Source: Cephalotus follicularis (Eukaryota; Streptophyta; Magnoliopsida; Oxalidales; Cephalotaceae). From it: a DNA stretch of 64,000 nt. The stretch lies in NCBI GenBank assembly GCA_001972305.1, contig BDDD01002252.1, positions 62,001 to 126,000 of the forward strand. Direction: 5' to 3'. Made by a program: the position numbers and the translations under genes. Every line of letters starts with the position of its first letter. Position 1 is the stretch's first letter. The notes beneath the pieces were generated by a model that was given only the letters and a program-made list of their open reading frames with translations, was not told the DNA's origin and searched no databases. Of this stretch, positions 21,642 through 32,356 are shown one piece after another.

Positions 21642-24600
21642 ATGGAACCGAAGGAGGATTTTGGATCTTCTAGAAGTAATGGATCGTCTCAGGTTCGAGA
21701 AGTCCCTGCCCTACCTGTTTGTCCCATAAAATTGGATGGGACTAACTATCTGATCTGGTCTCGATCTGTTTTTTTGGCTGTTGGTGCTCGTGGTTTTTCC
21801 GGTTTCCTAACTGGAGCTTCAAAAAAACCAGCAGAGCAAGGAGATGCTCAAAATAAATGGGTGACGACAAATTATCTTATTATTTCGTATCTACTAAATT
21901 CTATGGAACCTACTGTTGCCCGAGGATATCTACTTATGGACTCTGCCACTGATATATGGATTTCAGCTGAGAAGACATTCTCAAAGAAGAAAAACAAATC
22001 CCAATGTTATGAAATTCAGAAAAAAATGGGAGATACAAAGCAAAAGGAGATGTCTGTGTTTCAGTATTATTCTACATTGAAAGGACTCTGGCATGAATTG
22101 GATTATTATGGTCTCTTTAATGCCATTAATCCAATTGATGCTGCTACTTTCCAAGAATGGCAAGACAATCATCGCTTATTTGATTTCCTGGTAGGTCTAA
22201 ATGTGGAGTTTGAGCCTATCAGAGCACAAATACTGAGTACTAAACCTCTTCCATCTCTTGAAGATGCCTTTTCCAGTATTCAGTCAGAAGATACTAGACG
22301 GGTGGCCATGACTCTTCCTACTCCTCAAGAAAGATCTGCTCTCTATAGTGATTCTACAGTTTCGAATGTTGCTTCCTGAGGTAAGACGTCTGGTGCCCAA
22401 GCAAGACCTATGTCTGTATGTGATTATTGTGGGAAGGAGAAACACACAAAAGATAGGTGCTGGAAGTTGCATGGAAGACCTGGTGATAAGAAAAAAATCA
22501 CAACATTCAATCTTCACTACTGCTAATTCAGCTATTGTTCCTCCTCCTGCTGGTCAGCCTTCTTCAGCTGCTACTCTACCGTTTACTCCGGATTAGAAGT
22601 GTTACATAATTTGTTCACCAAGGAACATCTTCCTTCATCTTCAGATATGTCCACAGCTTCTGCCATGTCTATGACAGGTCCTTCTGATAATGTGTCAGGT
22701 AATCCTTTTTGTGGTCTTAGTACTCTTAGTAATTCTTGGATCATCGATTCGGGAGCAACCGATCATATGACTTGTATCTCTAGTAAATTTGTGTCCTTTG
22801 TTCCTTCTCCGTCTTTAAATCATGTTACTACTGCTGATGGTTCATGTTCACCCATTTCAGGTTGTGGGACCATTCAATTTTCCAATTTTTCTTTACCTTC
22901 AGTTTTGCTTGTTCCTAAACTCACTAACAATTTACTTTCAATTAGTAGCCTTACCAAACAGTTGAATTGCAAAGTGACTATTTTTCCTACGTATTGCATT
23001 TTTCAGGACTTGGTTTCGGGGCATACGATTGGTAGGGGGACTGCTACTGGAGGTCTTTACTTGCTTGATGAAACTCCTTCAATCATGGCTAGTCATGCTA
23101 CTGGTACTTCTACTTCGTCTTCCTTGGCTGAAATAAAGAGGTGGCATCATCGTTTGGGTCATCCTCCTTTCTCTGTTTTATCTTCATTATTTCCAACATT
23201 ATGTCTTCAAATTCAATCAGAAATGCTTGTTTGTGAGTCATGTATCTTTGCCAAACAAACCAGGACTGTTTACCATGTTTCAATAAATAATAAAAGTGCA
23301 TCATTGTTTGACATGATTCATTCAGATGTTTGGGGTCCTACCCGTTGTGTTTCTATCTCTGGTTTCCGATGGTTTGAGACATTTATTGATTGTTGTAGTC
23401 GGATTACCTGGGTTTATCTTCTTAGACAAAAAAGTGATGTGTTTGAGTGTTTTCAACAGTTTCATAAAATGGTTCAAACACAATATGACAAAAAAATTAA
23501 GATCTTGAGATCTGATAATGGCACCGAATATACCAATCAGCATTTCAGTGCTTATCTCTCTGAACATTGTATTATTCACCAAACCACATGTGTGAAAACT
23601 CCTTCTCAGAATGGAGTGGCTGAAAGAAAGAATAGACACTTACTTGAGGTTGCCAGATCTCTCTTGTTTACAATGTCTATTCCTTCTCATTATTGGGGGG
23701 ATGATGTTCTATTATCTACATAACTTATTAACCATCTTCCATCTCGTGTTTTAAATGGTAAATGCCCTATTGAATTCTTACATGGTCATACCAAATTTAT
23801 CGTTCCTCCTCGGGTGTTTGGGTGTGTGGCCTATGTTAAAAATCAGCACCAAATTGGTAAGTTTGAACACATAGGTTTGAAGTGTATTTTTCTTGGGTAT
23901 TCTGCTACACATGAAGGCTATAAATGTTTTCATCCTCCAACTCGTCGGTTTTTTGTCAGCATGGATGTTGTTTTTAATGAGCATGAGGCTTATTATTCTT
24001 CCTCCCAGACACATTTTCAGGGGGAGTATTTTAGTGAAGATGTATCTTCGTTGCCTCTTGTTTCCTTGTCTCTTGTTCCTTCTCCAAATGTTATCCCTGC
24101 TAATTCTGTAACAAAGCCTGAAAGACAGCCTATGATTGAGGGGGAGTGACCAATTCCTCCAATTAAACATGTGTATAGTCGCAGACCTCCAGTGGACATT
24201 GAAGCTCCCCAACCAATTGATGACCTGAATCTGAGTCCTCAGTCTTCCCCTGGTGAGTTACCTTCTTTGTCAATTAGTGAGTCTTCGGATGATAGTAATC
24301 TACCTATTGCTATTCGTAAGGGTATAAGGAATTGTACAAAGTACCCCATTGCTAACTTTATTTCATATGATACCTTATCTTCATCATACCGTAGCTCTGT
24401 TGTCTCTTTGTCCTCTGTTTCTATTCCTTACACCTGGCATGAGGCTGTGACAAAACCGAAATGGCGAGAAGCTATGAAAGAGGAGATGAATGCTCTTGAG
24501 AAAAATAAGACTTGGGACCTAGTCAATCTTCCAATAGGAAAGAAAACAGTAGGATGCAAATGGGTGATTGTACTCAAACAGAAAGCTGATGGTACAGTGG

Positions 24601-25425
24601 ACAGGTATAAGGCTCGGTTAGTAGCCAAAGGGTTCACTCAAACCCATGGTATTGACTATCAGGAGACATTCTCTCCAGTGGCTAAGATGAATACAATTAG
24701 AGTACTGATTTCATGTGCTATAAATAAAGGATGGAATCTTCAGCAATTAGATGTGAAAAATGCATTCTTGCACGGGGAGATTGAAGAAGAGGTCTACATG
24801 GATGTGCCCCCTAGTTTTTCTACTCAGCAAACATTTGGTAAGGTGTGCAAATTAAAAAAGGCACTTTATGGTCTAAAACAATCACCAAGAGCATGGTTTG
24901 GCAGATTTCACAGAGCAATGGTGTCCTTTAGTTTCAAACAGAGCAATGCGGATCACACCTTATTCATAAAGAACGTACAAAGAAAATTAACTGTCCTGAT
25001 TGTATATGTCGATGATATTGTAATCACAGGAGATAACCAGGAAGAAATTTCAAGACTCAAACAATATTTGGGAACTGAATTTGAAGTTAAAGATCTGGGT
25101 AGACTTAAGTATTTTCTTGGGATAGAAGTTGCCCACTCAGATAAAGGTATCTCTCTATCTCAAAGAAAGTATACTTTGGATCTATTGCAAGAAACTGGAA
25201 TGTTAGGTTGTAAACTAGCTGATACTCCATTGGAACCAAATTCTCATCTGAAAAACAAGGAAGGGAAACCGGTGTATAAGGGGCGTTATCGGAGATTGGT
25301 TGGAAGACTGATATATCTCACTCATGCTAGACCTGATATAGCCTTTGCAGTGAGTATTGTGAGTCAATACATGCATGACCCCCATTCATCCCACCTTGAA
25401 GCTGCTTACATAATTTTAAGATATT
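21642..25425 (+). pseudogene. gag-pol of Copia F (one frame, lacks RNase H)
   Basis: From MEPKEDFGSS, gag domain (LDGTNYLIWSRSV, NSMEPTVARGYLL, LFDFLVGLNVEFEPIRAQIL), intact CCHC knuckle CDYCGKEKHTKDRCWKLHG (about 22,420-22,476), protease WIIDSGATDHM (about 22,738), integrase (HHRLGH; CESCIFAKQ; HSDVWGP; RSDNGTEY; QNGVAERKN, all catalytic residues present), and RT (QQLDVKNAFLHGEIEEEVYM; YVDDIVITGD near 25,005; YFLGIEVAHSDKGI). All lies in one frame with stops at 22,377 (TGA), 23,721 (TAA) and 24,147 (TGA) plus one short out-of-frame patch (about 22,490-22,600). Coding ends at MHDPHSSHLEAAYIILRY, fused directly to LTR sequence. It is the best preserved Copia gag-pol here. Confidence 0.92.
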
Positions 25426-25533
25426 TTTCTTTCCTTTCCTGGGTATGTCCAGGTTCTATATATCTCAATATGTTATGAATATAAATAAAGGGCTTTGAGT
25501 CACATTGACACAAGTCATTCTCACAATTCTACT
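25426..25533 (+). repeat. Truncated 3' LTR of Copia F
   Basis: About 108 bp matching the last 108 bp of the 5' LTR, with its beginning deleted. The RT frame reads on into it (SFLSWVCPGSIYLNML-stop at 25,478). Confidence 0.88.
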
Positions 25534-27121
25534 CAAACAATGAAGCCGAGTGGGAAGTTTTGATCGCCGGGCTGATAATTGTAAAGCACTTAGAGGTTCT
25601 AAAAATAGAAACCTCTAGTGATTCTCAGCTAGTAGTTGGTCTAGTCAGCGGGGAGTATGAAGCCAGAGAGGATTCCATGACTAAATACTTAGGACATGTT
25701 TAGAGTTTGAAGTTGGTTTTCCAAGTGTTCAGAGTCTTGAAAGTGCCTAGAGCAGAAAACGCTCGAGCAGACCAGTTGTATAAACTAGCCACGGTGGAGG
25801 AGTTGGTGGAAAATCAAACCGTGCTAGTGGACTACCTGGATAGGCCCACCATTTCATAGATTGATGTGATGGACATAGATGCACCACAAGAGCCAAATTG
25901 GATGACTCCAATTATCAGTTGGCTAAAGAATAGGATTTTGCCCGAGGACCCCTCGGAGGCGAGAAAACTGGTGTACAGATCGAACAGATATCAACTCCGA
26001 GACGGGATCCTCTACAAAAGGTCTTTTTCTTTTCCTTGGCTTAGATGTTTGACTCCCTTAGAGGCCGATTATGCTCTAAGGGAAATTCATGAAGGAATAT
26101 CTGGCAATCACACGGGGGATAGAACCATGTCCAACAAATTGTTGAGGCAGGGTTATTTTTGGTTGACCATGCACCAGGATGCCATTGATTTAGTGAGGAA
26201 GTGTGATAAATGTCAGAGGAATGCTAACATAAGCAGAAGACCTTCTCAGCCTTTGACGTCTATCACGGCCCCTTGGCCCTTTGCACAATGGGGAATGGAC
26301 TTCATCGGACCACTTCCTGTAGCAACAGGGCAGAGGAAGTACTTGATTGTGGCAGTGGATTACTTCACCAAATGGGTAAAAGTCGAGCCCCTGACCACAA
26401 TTACAGAGAAGAACACGGAAAGCTTTGTGTGGAAGTTCATCATCTGCAGATTTGGAGTCCCGAAGATAATAGTCCAGATAATGGTAAACAGTTTGACTGT
26501 TAAGCATTCCGTAATTTTTGCAAAGAGTGAACAATCGAGCATAGGCTTGCCTCAGTAGCCTACCCCCAGAGCAATGGTCAAGCCAAGGTGATCAACAGAG
26601 AAATCATCTCAGGGTTAAAAAAGCGCCTTGAAGATAGCAATGCGGATGGATAGAGGAACTACCAAGTGTATTATGAGCGTATAGAACCACTTCTTGGACC
26701 ACAACCGGTGAGTCTCCATACAACATTTGTTTGGGAGCAAAAACTATGATACCGGTAGAAATTGGAGTGCAGTCACCAATGGTTGTGCATTTCAGTGAGG
26801 AAAATAATGAAGAAGGATTGAGAAACCTCATTGATTTAGTGGAAGAGCTCAGAGATAAGGCAGCCATCAAAGTTGCAGCCTACCAACAAAGGGTGAGTCG
26901 TTATTACAACAAAAGGGTAAACCCTCGACCATTAAGGCAAGGAGATCTAGTCCTTCGCAATGCAGTTATAGCACATCCAACCGGTACCAGAGGGAAATTA
27001 TCTCCGAATTGGGAAGGACCCTACAAGGTGAAAAGAGTGCTCTGCCCAAGAACATTCAAACTCGAAACTCTGGGGGGCTAGGAGATTTCTAGAGCTTGGA
27101 ATACCGAGCATCTGAGAAAGT
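25534..27121 (+). pseudogene. gypsy E, right part: second RNase H end and integrase
   Basis: Resumes the second RNase H (NNEAEWEVLIAGLIIVKHLE, SSDSQLVVGLVSGEY), then integrase from about 25,870: zinc finger His/His and CDKCQRN (about 26,200), core WGMDFIGPLPVATGQRKYLI and VDYFTKWVKVEPL. The second Asp block (DNGKQFD, 26,476-26,500) is in another frame because of a 1-nt shift. The third block reads YPQSNGQAKVINREI, with Lys where the catalytic Glu stands in the family. The C-terminal part (LSPNWEGPYKVKRVLCPRTF, about 27,000) is recognisable. Stops at 25,700, 25,857 and 26,556 add to the damage. Confidence 0.88.
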
Positions 27122-28329
27122 ACTACCAATGATTTTTGTAAGTTGTACATTGAAAGATATCAATAAAGTTCAATTTTTGATTCAAAAATATATTCAAAGA
27201 TCATTATTCCAAGTTTACAAGGGACCAGAGGCCCAATGTTCATGTCCTTAAGCTTCTGAACAGCCGCTGATCAACTCCCTCAATCAAGAAACTTTATACA
27301 AGCTTGTCCGACCATGCTCCCAAGGGAGCAATCAGTGCAGGCCTTGATGCTGGACCCAAGCTCTCCAAGTCTTACGAAGACATAAAACTCCCAAGGGAGT
27401 AAAGCAAATACAGACTAAAGTCTCGACCAGACCGAGATATCAAGTCAATAAAGACTCCTTCCGAGGAGCGCCAAAGACTCCTTCCAAGGAGCATTAAAGA
27501 CTCCTTCCGAGGAGTGCTAAAGACTCCTTCCGAGGAGTGCTAATGACTCCTTCCGATGAGCACTAAAGACTCCTTCCGATGAGCACTAAAGACTCCTTCC
27601 GATGAGTGCTAAAGAAACCCATCCGAGGAGCACCTAAAAGATCACCTATGAAAGACTCCTAAGGGAGCAAACTTAAAAAGACTTCTAAGGAAACAATAAG
27701 ACTCCCAAGAGAGCAAACACTGGTCAGCCATTCCATAAAAACTTGTTCGATCAGACCGATATTGTGTCTTGGGAGGCAAATCCATAAGAACTCGCAACGA
27801 TCAAGTTCGTTGGACTAAGCACTTCGAAACAAGTGTCCCTATGAGGACTGCAAGCTCAGGCGACCTGATCAAGAATATAATGGATCATACGAGAACATGC
27901 TCGATAAACCAGTAAGATCTTGTCCGAGCATACCTAAAGCTTGGTCTGCGAACACACAGGAACTCGCAAAAACTAAGTATTATTGCCTAAACGCTTTTTA
28001 GACAAAGTGTCCTAAGGGGACTATAAAGCTTGGGTAACTAGGTCTGAAAACTGTAAGACCATAATATAAAAAGTCTATAAGTTAGACTAAGTTAAAGTTC
28101 CTAAGGGGAATCATAATGCTCACATGAAGCGTAGGTCAAATTACTCTGAAATTTCCTAAGGGAAATGAAAATGTTCGGAAATAGCTCAAGCAAACAATGC
28201 AAAAAAGTCAAGAAGTGCATAGAGAAAAGACACAGTAATGACAAAAGCTCTTCTTTATTGATACTTGGTAGAAAAGTACAAGTTCTAGAAGCAAAAGTAC
28301 AGGGCAAAACAAAAAGCAAAGCTACAAAA
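27122..28329. other. Non-coding region of gypsy E between pol and the antisense gene
   Basis: 1.2 kb without coding signal. Contains the 23-bp minisatellite and repeated phrases such as CTAAGGGGA and CCGACC/ACCGA dispersed over 27,640-28,160. Such a variable spacer is common in Tat elements. Confidence 0.65.
27450..27635. repeat. 23-bp minisatellite, eight units
   Basis: Consensus AAAGACTCCTTCCGAGGAG plus 4 variable bases. Seven regular units occupy 27,450-27,610 and a degenerate eighth follows to about 27,635. CTCCTTCCGAGGAG is itself an imperfect inverted repeat (CTCCT/AGGAG), so each unit can fold. Confidence 0.92.
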
Positions 28330-30684
28330 CTAAGGCTCTGGAGGTGGAGCTTCCTGATCATCCTCGGGAAGATGAGCGTTGAAGGGTTCAGTTGGAGGAG
28401 ATTGAGGAGCGACGAGCTCTGAAGTTGATGGCAGAGAAAAAGAGTCCACAGTAGGATCCAAGGGGAGGATGGTCACATCCGGGGACCCGTTTCCCTGTGC
28501 CTCGCCTTCTTCCCGAGCAAGTTGAGCCTCTTCTTCCAGAGTAAGCTCAACTTTCTCTTCCTCAGCCTTGTATCCCTCGGGATAGAAGTCAAAGACCTTA
28601 GCAGCTGGGCAACAAAAGATTCCAGTCAAAGGAACCTTGGGATGAAGAGTTGAGACCCAGTTCCGGCAAGTGTAGAAGCCCCGGCGGAAGTACTCGGCGG
28701 ATTCCTTAAAAACTTCATCGCCAAAAGCTTCATAAGCTTTGTAGTCCTCTACGGAGGTCTCCATCAGTGATTGGAATTCGTCCGAAGACTTGAACTTCGC
28801 CAGAGCCTTCTCCACTGCCTTCTTCATCCGAGACTCGTCTCTGCTTTGGTAACCTTCAAATTTCTCCTCCACAGCTTGCCACAACTTTCCAACTCGAGAG
28901 AGCTCCTTCTCTGCTTGCTTCTTCTCCTCGACGGCCTACTTTTTCTCCCCAACAATGGACTCCTGGGCCCTGAGGACTTCTTCCAGCTGAGCCTTGGACG
29001 AGCGAGTGGTTTCCTCCAGCTCTGCTACTTCCCCCCCTCGGCTTGTCATTCCTCTCAAGAATGATTGAGAAGTTATCCACCAATAGGTGAGTGTCATTTA
29101 GAGCATGCCGGAGAAGGACGGGTGTTAGAGAAAAAGAGAAAAGTGTGTTCGAAAGAAGATAGAAGAAATCACTTACCCTAAACTGGCTCCGAAGGGAATT
29201 GTGTCTTAGCTTCTTGTTAGTCTAGCCCTCCCTCACTTTGATCTCGAACGGAAAGAAGCAGAGAGCTGAGCGTAAAAGGAACCCTGGGAGTGTTCAGGCT
29301 CAAACTTGAACTCCCCAAGGAATCTAGTTCCTCGATCATACTGTTAAGATCCCGAGGAGCAGGCAACAGAATGGGATTCCGAGGGCTCGCGACAAAAGCA
29401 GTGATGTCCTCGGTTTCTTTTCCCTTTTTTGTTTTTCTTGCTCAGAAGGATGGGGAGAGCATTGGGGAAATGATCGCTCGCTGTCCGCTTGCTCTTATTA
29501 GTCCCTTTCATGGCGGCGACAACAGTAGTGGTGTTCCCATTGGCAGTAGTCTTATCCTTTTGTTTGGTCAATCCCTCGGTAGAAACTGGCTTCTTATTCG
29601 CCTTGCTAACTCTCAGGATGTCGTCCAAGCTGCGCCGAGAAGCCATTGCTGCAAAAAGCCACAAAGATTACAAGATCAAAAGCATAGCAAAAAAAAAAAA
29701 AAGAAAACAATAAAAAAATGGAAAAATACAAAAGTTTAAGGTGGAGGAGACTAAGGATTTATACAGATTTCTTCCTCGGCTAAGGGCCGATCCTCGGGTA
29801 CATCCCGAGCATCATCATCCCTCTCTCTTACTACCCCGATCGGAACCTCTTCATCCAAATTGAATCCCTGACCCGGTGTCATACTTATCCCAAGCCGGCA
29901 TAGTCGATCCTCCTAGACGGTATGGTTTACTCCCTCGGGCTCCAGAGCGGAGAGTTTTGCTAGGTCCACTCTCTCGGCCAAGGTCAGAACTGATCTCTTG
30001 TTAAGATGTTGAATGTCTAGCGAGTCCGACCAATGGCAAGGGGTAAAGTCAGGGAGGTTTCGGATGAGAAAAAACCTCCCCTTCCAACCCTTGACCGACT
30101 TAGTGGGCTCCACTAGCAGCTTCTTAGTCAGTCATGGGCGAGACTTGAAGTAATAACCTCGCTTGCCGGGAGAGACGGCCATAATCTGGAACTCTTTGAA
30201 GAGTTCGACCGTAGCCTCCATATCGGATTCCAACCACTTCACCAAAAATCCTATGATGAAGGCCCGGGATTGTGGCTGGAATAGTGAGGGGTGAATCTTG
30301 AAGTGCACGAGGACCTCAGTAGCAAAGTGTGTGAGCGGGATACTTAGACCGTGCTTTAGAGCATCCTGAATACTGGAAAAAGCCCAGGTCTGCTCTTGGT
30401 CACCTCTCTAGGATCACTCGGAAGGCCGTATTCCAGACCTCTCGGGAAAGAATATTTGTTTGCCAATTCCTTCACTTTCTCTCGGCGAAGCACGCTCTTG
30501 TCAAATTCGACCATAAACACATGGGTCCCTACCCAGTGGAGGAAGTTTCGGGAGCGCCCACAGTGGCAGCCTCCATCTCCACCTCAGCGTCTAGAGGACG
30601 CTCAGTTATGGTCACACCCTCAGTCAGGCGAATCGCCACGTCCGGGTCGTTAACCTGTCTGGAGGTTTGCTTGGTTCTGGCCAT
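28330..30684 (-). pseudogene. Antisense gene of gypsy E with Transposase_28-like domain
   Basis: Read on the minus strand. ATG at 30,684 (MARTKQTSRQVND) opens a 51-codon segment ending at TAG (30,529-30,531). In another frame the domain follows: HVFMVEFDKSVLRREKVKEL, LANKYSFPRGLEYGLPSDPR, then LKHGLSIPLTHFATEVLVHF and LFKEFQIMAVSPGKRGYYFK (30,560-30,140). Next come KGWKGRFFLIRNLPDF and an acidic linker to 29,765, an intron, a basic exon (MASRRSLDDILRVSKANKKP), and after more damage a coiled-coil/acidic C-terminal part (29,080-28,330: EELERs, DEVFKESAEYFRRGF, proline-rich end EAPPPEP). This matches the 'putative gypsy type transposon' domain known from extra genes in Tat elements. Function is unknown. 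At least two frameshifts and stops make this copy defective. Confidence 0.78.
29649..29764 (-). other. Putative 116-bp spliceosomal intron in the antisense gene
   Basis: Minus-strand donor AATCT|GTATAA and acceptor TTTTTGCAG|CAATGG, with a strong poly-T tract. Removal joins ..LAEEEI to SMASRRSLDD in frame. A second donor-like GTAAGTG occurs near 29,178 without a clear acceptor. Confidence 0.65.
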
Positions 30685-31207
30685 TTGGAGTTTCTAGAGA
30701 GAGAGAGAGAGAGAGTAGATGAGCAGGCTGAGAAAAACCCTAAGGAAGACCCGACGGTTTTTCAAAAACAAGTAAAACCAGAAAAGAGCCTCACCAGAAA
30801 TTCTCGGAGAAGATTAGGAGACAAACTGATTAGAAGTTTGGGGATGTCAGGAATCAGGAAATCAAGAGCTCTAGGGATTCAAGGAAGCGTAACGAGACTT
30901 CTCAAAGAAGACAACGTCTTTTATAGGGCGAGGAATCTAATTCAGACTGTTGGATCTCGCAGGGTTAAACGGTTGAGATCAAACCCGTTAAATCGGGCGA
31001 GGAAAGCGAAGAGCTAACGCGGGGCAACTGAAAAGGCATGAGCGTTACTGACGCTTGTCTACCTTCTTAAAGTTAATATCAAAGTTAGGCTAAGTGGTGA
31101 AGGCCCAATAGCCAAGACAAGTTCCGAAAACATATTAAAGCCCCACTCGGAAATCAGTCAGGCCATAAATGGTCCTCTTCCTCTGTCAAGCCCAGAAAAA
31201 GAAGAAC

Positions 31208-31219
31208 AGAGGGGGCATA
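31208..31219 (+). other. Polypurine tract of gypsy E
   Basis: AGAGGGGG followed by CATA, ending at the TG of the 3' LTR. Confidence 0.75.
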
Positions 31220-31719
31220 TGATAAGAAAAAAATTCAGCCCATAAGCAGTGCCACGTGTCCTCAGAAAAACAAGACAAATGTCGTCCGGGGCAATAGACA
31301 CGTGGTCGAGCTTCATGTAGAATCTAGCAAGATAACTTACAATAACGTTTATGAGCCAAATCTGGTGGAGAATTATGGAAATGACGAGATGCTCGGCATT
31401 TTCTTAAGGGAACGCAAATCACATCCACTAGTCAAGCCAAACAGTTACAAACCATCTCCTATAAATACAGGAATCAAAGACATAGCACAGGTCTGCCATT
31501 TTTACACACTAAAGCACCCTGTGATTGTCTTTCTCTGCCTTTCACTGACTTAAGCATCGGAATGTCCCAGAGAGAAAACCATCCTTGACCTACGATCAGT
31601 TTGTTCTATTTGTGCAGGGAAATCAATCATACACCTTCTCTCAGAGCATTCACAGCGTTTCTCTCAATAAATCAAACCCTTCCACGTAAAGGACTGTTGA
31701 GAAGATGATTTTTACATCA
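31220..31719 (+). repeat. 3' LTR of gypsy E
   Basis: 500 bp, TGATAAGAAAAAAATTC ... TTTTTACATCA. It aligns along its whole length with 16,514-17,009 with scattered, mostly transition, differences, so the insertion is not very recent. TATAAATA box near 31,461. Confidence 0.9.
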
Positions 31720-31799
31720 ACAAAAATAAAGTAAGATGGGTTAGAACATAATTCTTGTCTAGATGTTTTTTATGAAAGAAAAGAAATGAATGACGGAGT

Positions 31800-32061
31800 A
31801 TAAAGGATTTTGAACAATAGTTATCCACCCAAAATTTGGGAAGAAACTGAGGAAAAAAACGCTTGTTCAATAAAAAATAATGTATTTCCTATTTTACTAT
31901 TCCTAAATAGGGAAAAGTGAAAATGAACTCAGAATAAAGGATTTTGAGCAATAGTTATCCACCCAAAATTTGGAAAGAAACAGAGGAAAAAAACGCTTGT
32001 TCAATAAAAAATAATGTATTTCATATTTTACTATTCCTAGATAGGGAAAAGTGGAAATGAG
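31800..32061. repeat. 134-bp direct tandem duplication
   Basis: ATAAAGGATTTTGA..CAATAG starts at 31,800 and again at 31,934. Copies differ at only a few positions (fast or recent duplication) and end near GGGAAAAGTG.AAATGA.C. Confidence 0.92.
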
Positions 32062-32063
32062 CT

Positions 32064-32356
32064 CTGAGCTTAAATCTAAAAGTAATCTCAAAATAAAATG
32101 CACTGAATTTCGTCTACTATCTATATAGATCATACATATCAAGTTTCATTTCAATCAGATATCTATAGGAATACTATTTAATAAATAATTTTTTGGCGAT
32201 ACGTGTAAAAATTATATAAATGTTGAATTTATTTTGTGTAAATAGCATATCTACAGATATCTGATTGATATGAAACTTGACATGTGTGATATATATAGTT
32301 AATAAATAAAATGCAACGTTGGATTGACGGAAAATAAATCTTAAAAAAATAAAACA
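32064..32356. mobile_element. Fold-back (MITE-like) element
   Basis: Two arms of about 100 bp in inverted orientation: ATATCAAGTTTCATTTCAAT with CAGATATCTATAG on the left (32,137-32,168), and its complement CTACAGATATCTGATTGATA with TGAAACTTGACA on the right (32,251-32,283). Outer parts also pair (TAAAATGCA near 32,095 against TGCAACGTT/AAAATGCA near 32,308). About 80 bp of AT-rich loop lies between. No clear target duplication was found. Confidence 0.6.

Larger units (their letters stand above)
21134..25533 (+). mobile_element. Copia LTR retrotransposon F, nested in E
   Basis: 5' LTR (about 21,134-21,281), exact iMet PBS, leader, gag-pol in a single frame and a truncated 3' LTR (25,426-25,533). 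RNase H, the polypurine tract and about the first 40 bp of the 3' LTR are deleted. E's protein resumes right after it (SNNEAEWEVLIAGL, from about 25,533), which proves the nesting. The exact ends and target duplication are blurred, because the LTR end ACAATTCTACT merges with the flank. Confidence 0.9.
16514..31719 (+). mobile_element. Ty3/gypsy Tat-type LTR retrotransposon E (with Copia F nested)
   Basis: 15.2 kb (10.8 kb without element F): 5' LTR, a gypsy-type primer site region, gag and protease in one frame, RT, RNase H, a second RNase H, integrase, a 1.2-kb 3' non-coding region with a minisatellite, a long antisense gene, a polypurine tract and a 3' LTR. Order RT-RNase H-integrase defines gypsy; the gag style, an extra RNase H-like domain and an antisense gene with a Transposase_28-like domain fit the Tat lineage (family knowledge). 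I find no convincing 5-bp target duplication: TAATA precedes the left LTR and ACAAA follows the right one. Confidence 0.9.

Noticed and set aside
27450..27635. Regular 23-bp repeats that might suggest a CRISPR array
   Set aside because: Units are head-to-tail with no unique spacers, inside a plant retrotransposon; it is a minisatellite.
16509..31724. 5-bp target duplication for gypsy E
   Set aside because: TAATA on the left and ACAAA on the right do not match, and shifting the ends by a few bases did not give a convincing pair.
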